Source: Roseiarcus sp963772555 (GTDB lineage Bacteria > Pseudomonadota > Alphaproteobacteria > Rhizobiales > Beijerinckiaceae). Taken from it: DNA of 64,000 nt. The DNA is taken from positions 124,001-188,000 of the forward strand of contig CAVYXQ010000008.1 of the NCBI GenBank assembly GCA_963772555.1, given 5' to 3'. The notes under the pieces are model-generated. The model was not told where the DNA came from and searched no databases. It worked only from the letters and a program-made list of their open reading frames with translations. How positions within the stretch are numbered: the first letter of the stretch is position 1; each line of letters opens with the position of its first letter. Position numbers and translations under genes: made by a program. Of the stretch, positions 17,839 through 26,678 are shown piece after piece.

Positions 17839-18132
17839 ATGAGCCTGCTAAAGCTCCTCCACCGCCTCTTTCACGGGCCGGCCTGGCTGACGTTCCTCGT
17901 CATGGGGCTGGCGGCGGGCGCGCTCGCGCTCTGCACCGCGAACCTGCTGACGCTCTTTCAGGCCAACTTCAACCTGCTGCGCGCCTACGGCGCCATGGCC
18001 GCCTTCGACGGCGGCGTGTTGCAGCTCGTCGAGCTGACGCTCTGGGGCTATCTCGCGCTCGCCTGCTACGTCGTGTTCAAGGGCTGCCTCGACGGCCTGC
18101 TCGCGCGCATCCACAAGGCGCGGGAGCGCTGA
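17839..18132 (+). CDS. small membrane protein of unknown function
   Basis: A 97-residue protein with two strong hydrophobic segments (WLTFLVMGLAAGALALCTANLL and LVELTLWGYLALACYVVFKGCL) and short basic ends. No known family is recognised. The ribosome binding site is weak (AAAGCGG). It converges on the DUF2865 gene with a 15-base gap. Confidence 0.55.
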   Translation: MSLLKLLHRLFHGPAWLTFLVMGLAAGALALCTANLLTLFQANFNLLRAYGAMAAFDGGVLQLVELTLWGYLALACYVVFKGCLDGLLARIHKARER

Positions 18133-18147
18133 TCAAGCCCCGCCGGG

Positions 18148-19050
18148 TCAGAACGCGGCGGGAAGGATGCGCACCTTTCGGGTCGATCCGTCGGGGCCTG
18201 TCTCTTCGACGATCCGTCCCTGATCGGGGCCGAAGCTCGCGGGGCCCTGCGCCTCCTCGTCGCGAATCCCCGAGGTCTCGCGGCTGAGCGCCTTGGCCGC
18301 GGCGCTGAGCGCCTTGTCGACGCCGTTTATGTCGAGACCGGGCGGCGGCTCGACCGGCGCCGCCGCGTCCGGCTCAGGACCGGCCACGGCCGGTTTCGCC
18401 TTGCCCGCGACCGGCCGCGACAGCCGCTCGGCGTCCTTGGCGGTCACCAGGAGGTCGTGCGGCTGTCCGCCGAATTTGGCCTCGGCGGCCGCGAGCGCCT
18501 CGGCCCAGCTCTGTCCGCGGGCCCGGCAGGAGCAGCTGGGGTCGAACGACTGCTCGAACTTGTGCGCATTCGGCAGAAGGCTGTACGGCTCGCCATTGGC
18601 CGAGACGGCCTCGTCGATCGTGCCGCCGAACGGAAACGAATAGAGGGCCACCTGCGCGTTGGGGCAGAGCGAGCGGCAGATCTCCTCAAGCGAGTAGGCC
18701 CGGCTCGCCGCCCCGGTATAGGTCACCGGAAAGAAGGAGCCGTCGCAGGCGCGCACGCAGACATTATAGTTGCCTCCGGCCGCGGCTAGGCTCATCGCCA
18801 GCCTGTGTCTCGGCGCGGTTTCCTGCCGCGCCTGCCGCCACGGCCGCTCGACGGAAAGCCCCTTCGGCATGGCCGGCTCGACAGCGACGGGCTGCGAGGG
18901 ACTGCACCGGGCGCACTGCGCCAGCCCCTCGCCGACCGCCAGAGCCAGAGCGAGAAGCGCCAGGCCGAGCCCGGCGAGCCGCCACGGCCGCGGGGCGCCG
19001 AGCCAACCGGTAAGCCCATGACAAACGGACGTGAGACGGCGGACGACCAT
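18148..19050 (-). CDS. DUF2865 domain-containing protein, membrane-anchored or exported
   Basis: A 300-residue protein restricted largely to alphaproteobacteria. The N-terminal hydrophobic stretch WRLAGLGLALLALALAVGEGLA acts as signal or anchor. The DUF2865 core is around residues 95-175: NYNVCVRACDGSFFPVTY, EEICRSLCPNAQVALYSFPFGG, PSCSCRARGQSW. Its conserved cysteines suggest disulfides in the periplasm. The C-terminal third is Pro/Ala rich with no motif. Function is unknown in the family. Confidence 0.8.
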   Translation of the reverse strand: MVVRRLTSVCHGLTGWLGAPRPWRLAGLGLALLALALAVGEGLAQCARCSPSQPVAVEPAMPKGLSVERPWRQARQETAPRHRLAMSLAAAGGNYNVCVRACDGSFFPVTYTGAASRAYSLEEICRSLCPNAQVALYSFPFGGTIDEAVSANGEPYSLLPNAHKFEQSFDPSCSCRARGQSWAEALAAAEAKFGGQPHDLLVTAKDAERLSRPVAGKAKPAVAGPEPDAAAPVEPPPGLDINGVDKALSAAAKALSRETSGIRDEEAQGPASFGPDQGRIVEETGPDGSTRKVRILPAAF

Positions 19051-19315
19051 GCAGGTTCTCGCGAGGCTTCTGCGTCCGTTGAATAAAGCCCACGTATATC
19101 AGAAGGATGTCGCGACCAAGGCGCGCCGCCGGCCTGCGGCGGCGGGCGCTCGACGCTGCCTCGATCGGGCCAGGTCATCGTGAATCAAACCGCAGCCGAA
19201 GCGTCCGGTAATTTCACGAGTGCGCCGGCATGGGACAACGCCCGACCGTTCGGCCAATTCGACCCCAAACTGCGCCAGTTGGGGCTAAATCCGGGGGGCG
19301 CCGGACGCCCGGGCG

Positions 19316-20663
19316 CTACCCGCGTCCGTTGAACGCCTTTACCGCATCGATCATCGCCGCCATGTTCGCAACCGGCGTCTTCGCCTGGACATTGTGGATC
19401 GAATCGAACACGAAGCCGCCGCCCTCGGAGAAGATCTCGCATCTCTCCAGCACCTCGCGGCGCACCTCGTCCGGGGTTCCGAAGGGCAGGGTCTGCTGGG
19501 TGTCGACGCCGCCGCCCCAGAAGACGAGGCGCCCCTTGTATTTCGCCTTCAGCATCTTCGGGTCCATCCCCCTGGCCGAGCATTGCACCGGATTGATGAT
19601 GTCGATGCCGGCGGCGATCATCGACTCGAAGAACCGCTCCGAGGAGCCGCACGAGTGCTTGAACACCTTCCAGGTCGTGTGCTTGTGGATCCAGTCGCAG
19701 AGGTCGGAATAGTGCGGCTTCCATAGCGAGTTCGAAGGTCTTCACCGAGCAGAAGCTCGACGTCTGGGTGCCGAAGTCCGTGCCGCAGAGGAAGATCACG
19801 TCGATGGCCTCGCCGACGCGCGCGTGGATCTTCTCGAGGTTGGCGATCCCGACCTCGACCTGGCGTTCGAAGATCTTGTGCACCACATCGGGCCGGCTGG
19901 CCGTCAGCATGTACCACTCGGCCACGTCGCGCACGCCTTTCGGCTCGGCGAGGTCGGGGCCCGGAACGAAGGCGATATCGCCGAGCGCCGTGTTGACCAG
20001 CGAGGCGAAGACCCCATACTCGCCCGTGTCGACGGCGCGCGCGTCCTCTTCGATGCCGTCGAGCTCGGCCTCGGTCAGCGGCTTGTACTGCTGGGTATTG
20101 TCTTCGGGATCGAGATTGTCGAGGTCGAGCTTGCCTTGCCGGATGATCGAATTGAAGAAGAACCCGTCCTTCGGCATGCGTCCGCTCGGCCGCGCGGTCG
20201 TATCTCCCTTCGGAAAGATGAGCGTATCGCCGTTCTCCGGCTCGACCCTTACGCGAAACTCCGCCGGCACGAGCACTTCGAGCCCGTTCAAGCTCCAGGG
20301 CTTCCAGTCGCGGTTGGCGAAACCGAACATGTTGGTGCGGCTCATCAGCGGCGTCACGTCGATGCCGATCGCCTCTTTCAGATCGTCCTCGACCAGCCCC
20401 AGCATCTGATAGGGCTCGCAGACCTTCACCAGCCGCTTCTCGAGGCCGTAGTGGTCTCTGAGCTGGGCGACGCAGCTGACGTGTATGCCGGTGACGGCCG
20501 AGCCGCCGAAATCGACCGGCACGCGGTCGGGAACGCGATGGTTGATCGCGTCGATGACGCGCTTGCGCTTCGGTCCGATCTTCTTCGGCGCGGTCCTGGT
20601 CGCTCCTCCTCCGTGACCGTCCGGGCGCTCGGCCTCGCGCCAGCCCGTCGTCGTGCTTGTCAC
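19316..20663 (-). pseudogene. UroD-family corrinoid methyltransferase, frameshifted
   Basis: A roughly 449-residue uroporphyrinogen-decarboxylase-superfamily methyltransferase in two frames. The first frame (GTG 20663, with GGAGG five bases ahead) carries RVIDAINHRVPDRVPVDFGG through FGTQTSSFCSVKTF. The second begins LWKPHYSDLCDWIHKHTTW and holds VFKHSCGSSERFFESMIAAG, NPVQCSARGMDP and the final VKAFNGRG. The shift lies at about 19728-19738. Methyltransferases of this group move a methyl group between a substrate or acceptor and a corrinoid protein, and the corrinoid gene lies 41 bases upstream in the same operon. The true methyl donor is unknown. Confidence 0.85.
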
Positions 20664-20704
20664 ATGCGCCTCCACAGCCGCGCCGCGCCCAAGGCGTCGA
20701 TCTT

Positions 20705-21346
20705 TCAGTTCGCCAGCCCAACCTGGCGGCGGGCGAGGGCGACCGCGTCGGTCGCGCTTGCGCCGTAACCGTCGGCGCCGATTTCGCGGGCATATCTTTC
20801 GTTCAGCGGCGCGCCGCCGACGAGCACCTTGACCCCGCGACGAAGTCCCGCCGCCTTGATCGCGTCGATCGTCGTCTTCATCGCCGTCATCGTCACAGTC
20901 AGCAGCGCCGAGAGACAGACGATTTGCGGCTGATGCTCCCGGATGGCGGCGACGAAGCGTTCGGGCCGCACGTCCGTGCCGAGGTCGTGCACCTCGAAGC
21001 CGGCGCCCTCGAGCATCGAGATCACCAGGTTCTTGCCGATGTCGTGCAGGTCGCCCTTGACCGTGCCCGCGACGACGACGCCCGCCGGCTTCGCGCCCGC
21101 CGCCGCCAGAAGCGGCCGCAACGGCTCCATCGCCGCCTTCATCGCCCGGCCGGACAGCATCAGCTCGGGGACGAAATACTCTTCCTCCTGGAAGAGCTTG
21201 CCGACCTCGTCCATCGCCGGGATCATCGTATCGGCAATGAGCGTCATCGGGTCGGCGCCAGCCTTGAGCTCCTCCTCGACGGTCGACTGCGCCAGCGGCG
21301 CCTTGCCGTCCACGATCGCCTCGAACAGCTTTTGCAAAAGCGCCAT
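20705..21346 (-). CDS. corrinoid (B12)-binding methyltransferase partner protein
   Basis: A 213-residue two-domain corrinoid carrier. A helical cap is at residues 1-85 (GADPMTLIADTMIPAMDEVGKLFQEEEYFVPELMLSG). The Rossmann B12 domain follows, with the base-off histidine motif DLHDIGKNL and the supporting SALLT and VGGAPLNERYAREIGADGY. This architecture is that of MtbC/MttC/MtaC-type proteins, which accept methyl groups for a UroD-like methyltransferase. It is the first gene of an operon with the frameshifted UroD gene, and diverges from the SDR at 21552. Confidence 0.88.
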   Translation of the reverse strand: MALLQKLFEAIVDGKAPLAQSTVEEELKAGADPMTLIADTMIPAMDEVGKLFQEEEYFVPELMLSGRAMKAAMEPLRPLLAAAGAKPAGVVVAGTVKGDLHDIGKNLVISMLEGAGFEVHDLGTDVRPERFVAAIREHQPQIVCLSALLTVTMTAMKTTIDAIKAAGLRRGVKVLVGGAPLNERYAREIGADGYGASATDAVALARRQVGLAN

Positions 21347-21551
21347 TGTCGCAAGCCGCGGAACCCGCGCCCCCGAAAAGCGCGTTCATTCAATGCGCAG
21401 GCCTAAGCTACGTCGCAGCCTTTGGCGATGCGGCTTAGCGTCACGGGGCTTCAGCGCCGCAGCCGCGCAACACTCGCCTGCGCCCGGCGTTCTCGCATTG
21501 ACGGCTGAACTCGCGTATCAGCGAGACGATTGCCGAAGGGAGCTGACCAGC

Positions 21552-22304
21552 ATGGCCTTGACGATCCTGGTGACCGGCGCCTCGGCCGGCTTCGGCGCCG
21601 CGATGACGCGCCGCTTCGTTGGCGATCGCCATCGCGTCATCGCCGCCGCCAGACGCATCGACCGGTTGCGGGCGCTGCAGGCCGAGCTCGGCGCTTCCGT
21701 CCTGCCGCTCGCGCTCGATGTGACGGACGCCGCCGCCGTCGCCGCGCTGCCCGCCAGTCTTCCGCCCGAATGGCGGGAGGTCGATGTCCTCATCAACAAC
21801 GCCGGCGGCGCCAGGGGGCTCGATCCGGCGTGGAAGGCCAGTCTCGCCGACTGGGACGAGATGGTCGCGGCCAATGTCTCGGGCCTGATGCACATGGCCC
21901 GCGCCCTGCTGCCGGGCATGGTCGAGCGCAACCGCGGCCATATCGTCAACATCAGCAGCGTCGCGGCGACCTATCCCTATCCCGGCGGCAACGTCTACGG
22001 CGCCGCAAAGGCGTTCGTCACCCAGTTCAGCCTCAACCTGCGCGCCGATCTCGTCGGCACGGGCGTGCGGGTCACCGACCTCGAGCCGGGCCTCGTCGCC
22101 GGCAGCGAGTTCAGCCTCGTCCGTTTCGGCGGCGACCAGGCGCGCGCCGACGCAGTCTACGCCGGCACGGTCCCGCTGACCGCGGAAGACATCGCCGAGG
22201 CGGCCGCCTGGGCCATCGGCCTGCCGCCGCACATGAACATCAACCGCATGGAAATCATGCCGACCTGCCAGGCCCCGGGCCCGCTGACGATCAAGCGGAC
22301 ATGA
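21552..22304 (+). CDS. ydfG: SDR oxidoreductase, YdfG-like (3-hydroxy acid dehydrogenase)
   Basis: A 250-residue short-chain dehydrogenase. It has TGASAGFGAAMTRRF, INNAGGARGL, and catalytic Ser/Tyr/Lys in NISSVAATYPYPGGNVYGAAKAF. The C-terminal MNINRMEIMPTCQAPGPL is the signature of the YdfG group, which oxidises L-serine or allo-threonine and reduces malonic semialdehyde. ATG 21552 is chosen by homology although the frame is open upstream. Degenerate copies of its last 75-120 bases recur at 23643 and 24262. Confidence 0.88.
   Translation: MALTILVTGASAGFGAAMTRRFVGDRHRVIAAARRIDRLRALQAELGASVLPLALDVTDAAAVAALPASLPPEWREVDVLINNAGGARGLDPAWKASLADWDEMVAANVSGLMHMARALLPGMVERNRGHIVNISSVAATYPYPGGNVYGAAKAFVTQFSLNLRADLVGTGVRVTDLEPGLVAGSEFSLVRFGGDQARADAVYAGTVPLTAEDIAEAAAWAIGLPPHMNINRMEIMPTCQAPGPLTIKRT
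22187..22304 (+). repeat. SDR 3'-end repeat, intact copy 1
   Basis: The end of the SDR gene, from GACATCGCCGAGGCGGC to its stop. It is the parent of two shorter decayed copies downstream (23643-23749 and 24262-24347), all in the same orientation. Confidence 0.75.
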
Positions 22305-22345
22305 GTGAATTGTCTGGCGCCTGGAGGTCGCGACCGCCCGCCGCA

Positions 22346-22386
22346 TCCCTTCCCCATCGCGGGCCCCCTTGCGGGAGAAGGCGGCG
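22346..22386. repeat. palindromic intergenic repeat, imperfect copy
   Basis: CCCTTCCCCATCGC... opposite TTGCGGGAGAAGG, a damaged member of the repeat family seen at 7065, 16964, 41972 and 56517. It follows the SDR stop. Confidence 0.45.
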
Positions 22387-22431
22387 CCCCAGGCCAGATA
22401 TCTGTGAGCCCGCGAGAGGAGGCGTCGTAAT

Positions 22432-22531
22432 TGCCAAGATTTGAGAAGCTGAACTCAGGCGTCATGCCAAGTCGATGCGGAGCAAGCGCCGACTGCGTTT
22501 GCGGCGCGGCGCAACTGTGTCGAGCGTGACA
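22432..22531 (-). pseudogene. 3'-terminal fragment of a HigA-like antitoxin gene
   Basis: On the minus strand this segment matches the end of the broken antitoxin at 23736-24073 (shared TGAGAAGCTGAACT, CAAGTCGATGCGGAGC, GTTTGCGGCGCGGCGCAAC). It reads, with a frame slip, as the TLDTLRRAAN...LRIDLA end of a helix-turn-helix antitoxin and has its own stop. The rest of the gene is absent. The surrounding region 22305-22649 otherwise holds only a palindromic repeat. Confidence 0.6.
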
Positions 22532-22649
22532 GAAGAGCTTGCCTCCCGGTTGAAGAATCCCCGTCGGCAAGGCGCCTTGGTCGAGTGCGTTTAGGTTTCG
22601 CTCTTATCGAGACACACGCCCACGCGCGCAGGACCGGAAGGGGGCCTTT

Positions 22650-23475
22650 TTGAGCAACTCATTGCCTTCCGAGATGTTCGATCACTATCGGCAGATCGAC
22701 GAGTCCAAACGTCTTTCTTCCGGTGCAGGTGAACTCGAACAAATCCGTACGCGGGAATTGATCGAACGGGCTTTGGTAAAGACGCCGTCGGTCATCCTCG
22801 ACATTGGTGGAGCGGCGGGCGTCCATTCGTTGTGGCTCGCCCGTCAAGGACACGAAGTCCATCTCATCGATCCGGTCCCCCACCACGTGGTCCAGGCTCA
22901 GGCCGCCTCCGAGGGTCAGGAGACGCATCCTCTCGCAGGCTGCAAAGTAGGAGATGCTCGCGACCTTCAACGTGCCGACGCCAGCGCCGATGTCGTCTTG
23001 ATGCTGGGTCCGCTGTATCATCTCACCGAGCGGAGCGATCGACAGAAGGCCTTGCGGGAAGCACACCGCGTTTTGCGGCCGACCGGCACGATTTTCGTCG
23101 CTGCGGTGTCTCGGTTTGCCTCGCTTTTAAGCGGCATGACACACGGTTTCCTGAGCGATCCCGTGTTCGTGGATATTATCCGGCGTGACCTCGTGGACGG
23201 CCAGCATCGCAACCCCACAGGCAACCCTTTGTATTTTACGACGACTTTTTTCCACCATCCGGACGAACTGAGAACCGAGATGGAGGAGGCCGGCTTTACC
23301 GTCGATTCTCTCGCAGCGATCGAGGCCCGCGATGTGGATGAAGAATTTCGAGGCGGACTGGCAAGACCAGACGAGGCGGTCGCTGCTGCTCGAATTGCTC
23401 CGCACAGTCGAGAACGAGCCGGCGATCGTCGCGACGGGCTCCCATTTTGTGGGAATTGGCCGCAAGCTCTCCTGA
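22650..23475 (+). pseudogene. class I SAM-dependent methyltransferase, C-terminal frameshift
   Basis: A methyltransferase of about 275 residues. TTG 22650 follows GGAAGGGGG. The SAM site ILDIGGAAGVHSLWLARQGHEVHLIDPVP, the acidic loop and VVLMLGPLYHLTERSDRQKALREAHRVLRPTG are intact. Near 23325-23345 the frame slips. The correct C terminus is in another frame: MKNFEADWQDQTRRSLLLE, then LLRTVENEPAIVATGSHFVG and GIGRKLS, ending at 23475. In the unshifted frame translation runs on to 23519 with a foreign tail. The core fold is complete, so residual activity is possible. Substrate unknown. Confidence 0.75.
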
Positions 23476-23642
23476 CAGAAAGACCCGCGCTGGCTCACGC
23501 GCGGCCGTTCTGGAACTGAATCAAACGCCAATTGCGCAGAAATCGCAGACGGAAGGGTTGGATTTGTCAAGGGGCGCGGGCGTCGGGAGAGCTGGCGTCC
23601 AACCCTTGCCCTGCACGTCCATGCGCCGGCGGCGCCCGCGGC

Positions 23643-23749
23643 GGGGACATTGCCGAAGCGACGGCCTGGCGCCGCGGATGAACATCAACCGGATGGGAAT
23701 CATGCTGACCTGCCAGCCGCCGGGGCCGCTGGCGATCAAGCGGCCGTAA
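23643..23749 (+). pseudogene. SDR 3'-end repeat, decayed copy 2
   Basis: Encodes MNINRMGIMLTCQPPGPLAIKRP and a stop, matching the end of the YdfG-like SDR with several substitutions and a small deletion just before the MNINRM block. The remainder of an SDR is missing. As in copy 1, HigA-like antitoxin 3'-end sequence follows in convergent orientation. Confidence 0.75.
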
Positions 23750-24073
23750 CTCCCAGGATTTGAGAAGCTGAACTGAGGCGTCGCACCAAGTCGATGCGGA
23801 GCGAGCGGCATAGCGCGTTTGCGGCGCGGCGCAACGTGTCGAGCGTGGCAGACGGAATCGCCGGATCATAGAGCCGGTCGAGCTGGCCGGCTGGTTTTCA
23901 TCCGCCCGACCATTCCGACTTTGGTCACACCCTTGCTCTTCCATCGCGGCGGCGATCTGCTCGGCGATGCGTTCCTTGACGGCGTGATCTTCGTTTGCTT
24001 CGAGCATCCCCCGCTCTGCAAGGAACGCGTCGAAGGCTTCTGCGCTCACGCCGCCTTTGCGCTTCTGCGCCAT
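23736..24073 (-). pseudogene. HigA-like helix-turn-helix antitoxin, multiply frameshifted
   Basis: ATG 24073 opens MAQKRKGGVSAEAFDAFLAERGMLEANEDHAV, typical of antitoxins paired with PF05973-type toxins. The frame then slips twice: KVGMVGRMKTSR lies in a second frame and QLDRLYDPAIPSATLDTLRRAANALCR in a third. The normal stop after LRIDLV has also been lost, so the reading runs into the SDR tail copy. The gene is dead. It overlaps the upstream toxin remnant by TGATG. Confidence 0.72.
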
Positions 24074-24262
24074 CAGGTCGCCCGCTTCATGCGTTTCAGG
24101 GCAAGGTCGATATCCGCCTTCGGCGGCCTTCTTTGATGAAGCCGTGCAGCAAGATCATGTCACCGTCGCGCACACAAAAGATGACTTGCGCGATGCCGCT
24201 GCTGTCGAGCGTACTGTGCGCGTTTCCCAGAGGCCAGCGCCCAGCGGCGCACAATGCGGTCG
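24073..24262 (-). pseudogene. HigB-like (Gp49/PF05973) toxin remnant
   Basis: The reading GIAQVIFCVRDGDMILLHGFIK followed, after a slip, by PKADIDLALKRMKRAT and a TGA overlapping the antitoxin ATG is the C-terminal half of a RelE-superfamily toxin. Upstream, LWETRTVRS lies in yet another frame. The N-terminal half is missing and is replaced by the third SDR tail copy. The order toxin then antitoxin fits higBA. Confidence 0.7.
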
Positions 24263-24347
24263 GCTTGCCGCCGCACTCGACATGAACCGGCTGGAAATCA
24301 TGCCGACCTGCTAGGCGCTGGGACCCCTGGCGATCAAGCGGGCATAA
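24262..24347 (+). pseudogene. SDR 3'-end repeat, decayed copy 3
   Basis: CTTGCCGCCGCACTCGACATG to the stop at 24347 matches the SDR tail (MNRLEIMPTC, then an internal TAG, then AIKRA). It is shorter and more diverged than copy 2. It abuts the truncated toxin, suggesting the duplication disrupted the toxin gene. Confidence 0.65.
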
Positions 24348-24419
24348 ATAAGTTAGTGCAACATAAAGGACGTTATGTCGCGCAGCGTACAAGGCGTTGC
24401 GCTTCATCGATCTGGCTCA

Positions 24420-24918
24420 TCATGGGATCAGAGCCTTTCGCATCTTGACGCAGGGCATACGCGCCCCTGTCCCAAGCGTGTGCTCGCCACGCTCGACAAC
24501 CGCAAAGCCATGACCGAGGTAGAAATCTTCCGCGTTGAGTGAGGCATCCATGGCCAACTCAGCTAGCCCGTGCCGGCGGGCGAGATCTTCCAGCGCCGAG
24601 AGGATTCGGCTGCCAATGCCTTTGCGGCTAGAGTTCTGGGTGAACATAGATCGCGCGAAGCTCACCGTTTTTCGGCACGATTGATCCGAAGCCGACGATG
24701 TTCGAATCAATCTCGGCCACGAGTATGAATTCCAACTGCGACGCAATAATGCCAGCCATTCGGCGCACGTTGTCCGCGTCAAGCTGCGCAGCCCACGCGT
24801 TCAAAATATCGGATGCGTATTGACCCGCTGCCGTCCGATGCACAGCAGCACTGTGCGCCTTCAGGATACCTTGTGCGTCGTCCACGGTCGCCGGCCGAAT
24901 TGCTAGGTGCCGGCCCAT
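24420..24918 (-). pseudogene. GNAT N-acetyltransferase, frameshifted
   Basis: Two frames make one GNAT protein of about 165 residues. The first (ATG 24918) gives MGRHLAIRPATVDDAQGIL to LRAIYVHP and stops. The second gives SSRKGIGSRILSALEDLARRHG, the acetyl-CoA-binding R/Q-x-x-G-x-G/A loop, to the end KMRKALIP. The break at about 24630-24640 is one base, exactly between the fourth strand and the pyrophosphate loop, so neither half can work alone. Substrate unknown. The start overlaps the end of the upstream ParB-like gene. Confidence 0.78.
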
Positions 24919-25307
24919 GAGCACACCTGGCGCGTCGCGGCAGGAACGCATTCAAAGCCGGCGACGATGGACGCATAAAAGCGGTGGTAGCCTGCAAGGA
25001 CACGATACTTGAACGGCACGCGCGATATATCCGCAAGCGGCGGAAGGATGAGAAGGTCAACCGGAGGGATCTCGTCGCCGACGACGAAGCCCTTAAGGAT
25101 CGACACCATGCGGACGCGCTCGAAACCGCGCGAATTGAGTTGCGTCCTTGGAAGCCTGAACGGCGGCTCGATCTCGTCGAGCGGGAATACCTGCGCTGTC
25201 GATCGGTAGGCGACTCCCTGGCGCGCGAACCCGGGCATCCCGGCTTCGCTCCACCATTCGTCGGGGAGTTCGAAATCGGCCGGGAAGCGCGGAAAAGGAA
25301 AACGCAT
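24903..25307 (-). CDS. small ParB-nuclease-like domain protein
   Basis: A 134-residue protein. IPPVDLLILPPLADISRVPFKYRVLAGYHRFYASIVAGFECVPA resembles the ParB/Srx-type core, where an R-x-L/D-G-x-H-R motif precedes a helix. No DNA-binding helix-turn-helix domain is present, so it is not a partition ParB. ATG 25307 has an AGGG site. It lies in the accessory island and diverges from the ImmA gene; its 3' end overlaps the GNAT start, suggesting coupled translation. Confidence 0.6.
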   Translation of the reverse strand: MRFPFPRFPADFELPDEWWSEAGMPGFARQGVAYRSTAQVFPLDEIEPPFRLPRTQLNSRGFERVRMVSILKGFVVGDEIPPVDLLILPPLADISRVPFKYRVLAGYHRFYASIVAGFECVPAATRQVCSWAGT

Positions 25308-25470
25308 TACGATCCCTACAACATATTGGTAAAGGTTATTATCATATACGAAATCCGGATGTCAAAAAGTACCGATCGTAGGTGCACAAATGCAACCTTG
25401 GAGTAACTACGGCATTGACCACCAGTGAAAAGGCTCGCCCTGCAACCCGCTCCTGTGCGAAGAATTGAAC

Positions 25471-26671
25471 ATGCCAAAAGTGAGCCATGAAATATTGCGT
25501 TGGGGACGGGAAACCGCAGGGCTATCGGCGGCCGAAGCCGTGGACAGGCTCGGGATTAGTGACGCCCGGGGGGTTCCCGCCATTGAACGGCTCGCGGCGC
25601 TTGAGGCGGGCAAGGTCGATCCAAGTCGGGCGCTGCTGCTGAAAATGGCGCAACTTTACAGGCGTCCTCTCGTCACGTTTTACATGAGCGCCCCGCCGCG
25701 TAAAGGCGACAGGGGCGAAGATTTTCGCAACATCCCCGATCGTCATACCGATTCGGAGGCGCTGGTCGACGCGTTGGTTCGCGATATTCGCGCACGGCAA
25801 CGCACAGTCCGCGATGTTCTCGGCGATGATGAGGACACTCAGCCCCTTACGTTCATCGGTTCGATGTCGATGCGGGACGGCGTTGGCGCGGTTCTCGCGT
25901 CAATCCGGCAGGTGCTTCGCATCGATCTGTCTGAATTTCGCGCTCAATCCTCACCAGAAAGCGGTTTCGCGTTTCTGCGCTCACGGGTTGAAGCGACCGG
26001 TATCTTCGTTCTCCTGATGGGGAATCTCGGTAGCCACCATACCGCAATCGACGTTGAGGCATTTCGAGGTTTCGCGCTCGCGGATGACGTTGCCCCCTTC
26101 GTCGTTCTCAACGATCAGGACGCAAAAACCGCGTGGTCATTCACGTTGATCCACGAGATTGCTCATCTGTGGCTGGGTACGACGGGCGTAAGCGGTGCTT
26201 ACGCGGACGCTCAAATCGAGAAATTCTGCAATGATGTCGCGAGCGGATTTTTGTTGCCCGCCAACGAACTTCCGCTACTGCGCGTCGCTAGCGCCACCGA
26301 TCTCGGGACCACGGCGCAACGAATTGGCGCGTTCGCGAAAGAGCGCCATTTGAGCAATTCGATGGTCGCCTACAGCCTGCTGCGGGCGGGATTTCATCAA
26401 TGAGGATTTGTGGCACGCGCTCGCGAGTCAGTTTCGAGCGCAGTGGCGCAAGAGCCGGGATGCTCAGCGCGAAGGCCAAAGAGACGGCGACGGCCCGAGC
26501 TATTACGTCGTCCGGCGTCACCGTTTGGGTAGCGCTCTGTTGCATTTCGTATCGCGTAGCATGGCCGCAGGTGCGCTAACCCCTACGAAAGCCGGCCAGG
26601 TCCTGGGCGTAAAGCCGCGAAGCGTCGCGCCCTTGCTGGCCGTCGTCGGCCTTTCTGGTCGGTCGGTGTAG
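25471..26671 (+). pseudogene. XRE/ImmA (IrrE) metallopeptidase, frameshifted near 26390
   Basis: A COG2856-type protein of about 400 residues: an N-terminal helix-turn-helix (ILRWGRETAGLSAAEAVDRLG), then a zinc peptidase domain with HEIAHLW at residues 230-236 and the downstream Glu in EKFCNDVASGFLLP. The first frame ends at 26403. The family C terminus (DFINEDLWHALASQFRAQW, GPSYYVVRRHRLG, KAGQVLGVKP) continues in another frame to 26671 and implies one missing base around 26385-26395. The peptidase active site is complete in the first frame. It is paired with the DUF4411 gene seven bases downstream. Confidence 0.8.
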
Positions 26672-26678
26672 GATCGCC

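Noticed and set aside
19263..19284. Hairpin CCCCAA...TTGGGG downstream of the UroD-like gene
   Set aside because: Stem has a bulge and no T run follows on the minus strand, so a terminator call is not supported.
26385..26410. Programmed ribosomal frameshift in the immA gene
   Set aside because: No slippery heptamer or downstream structure is evident; a simple lost base explains the two frames.
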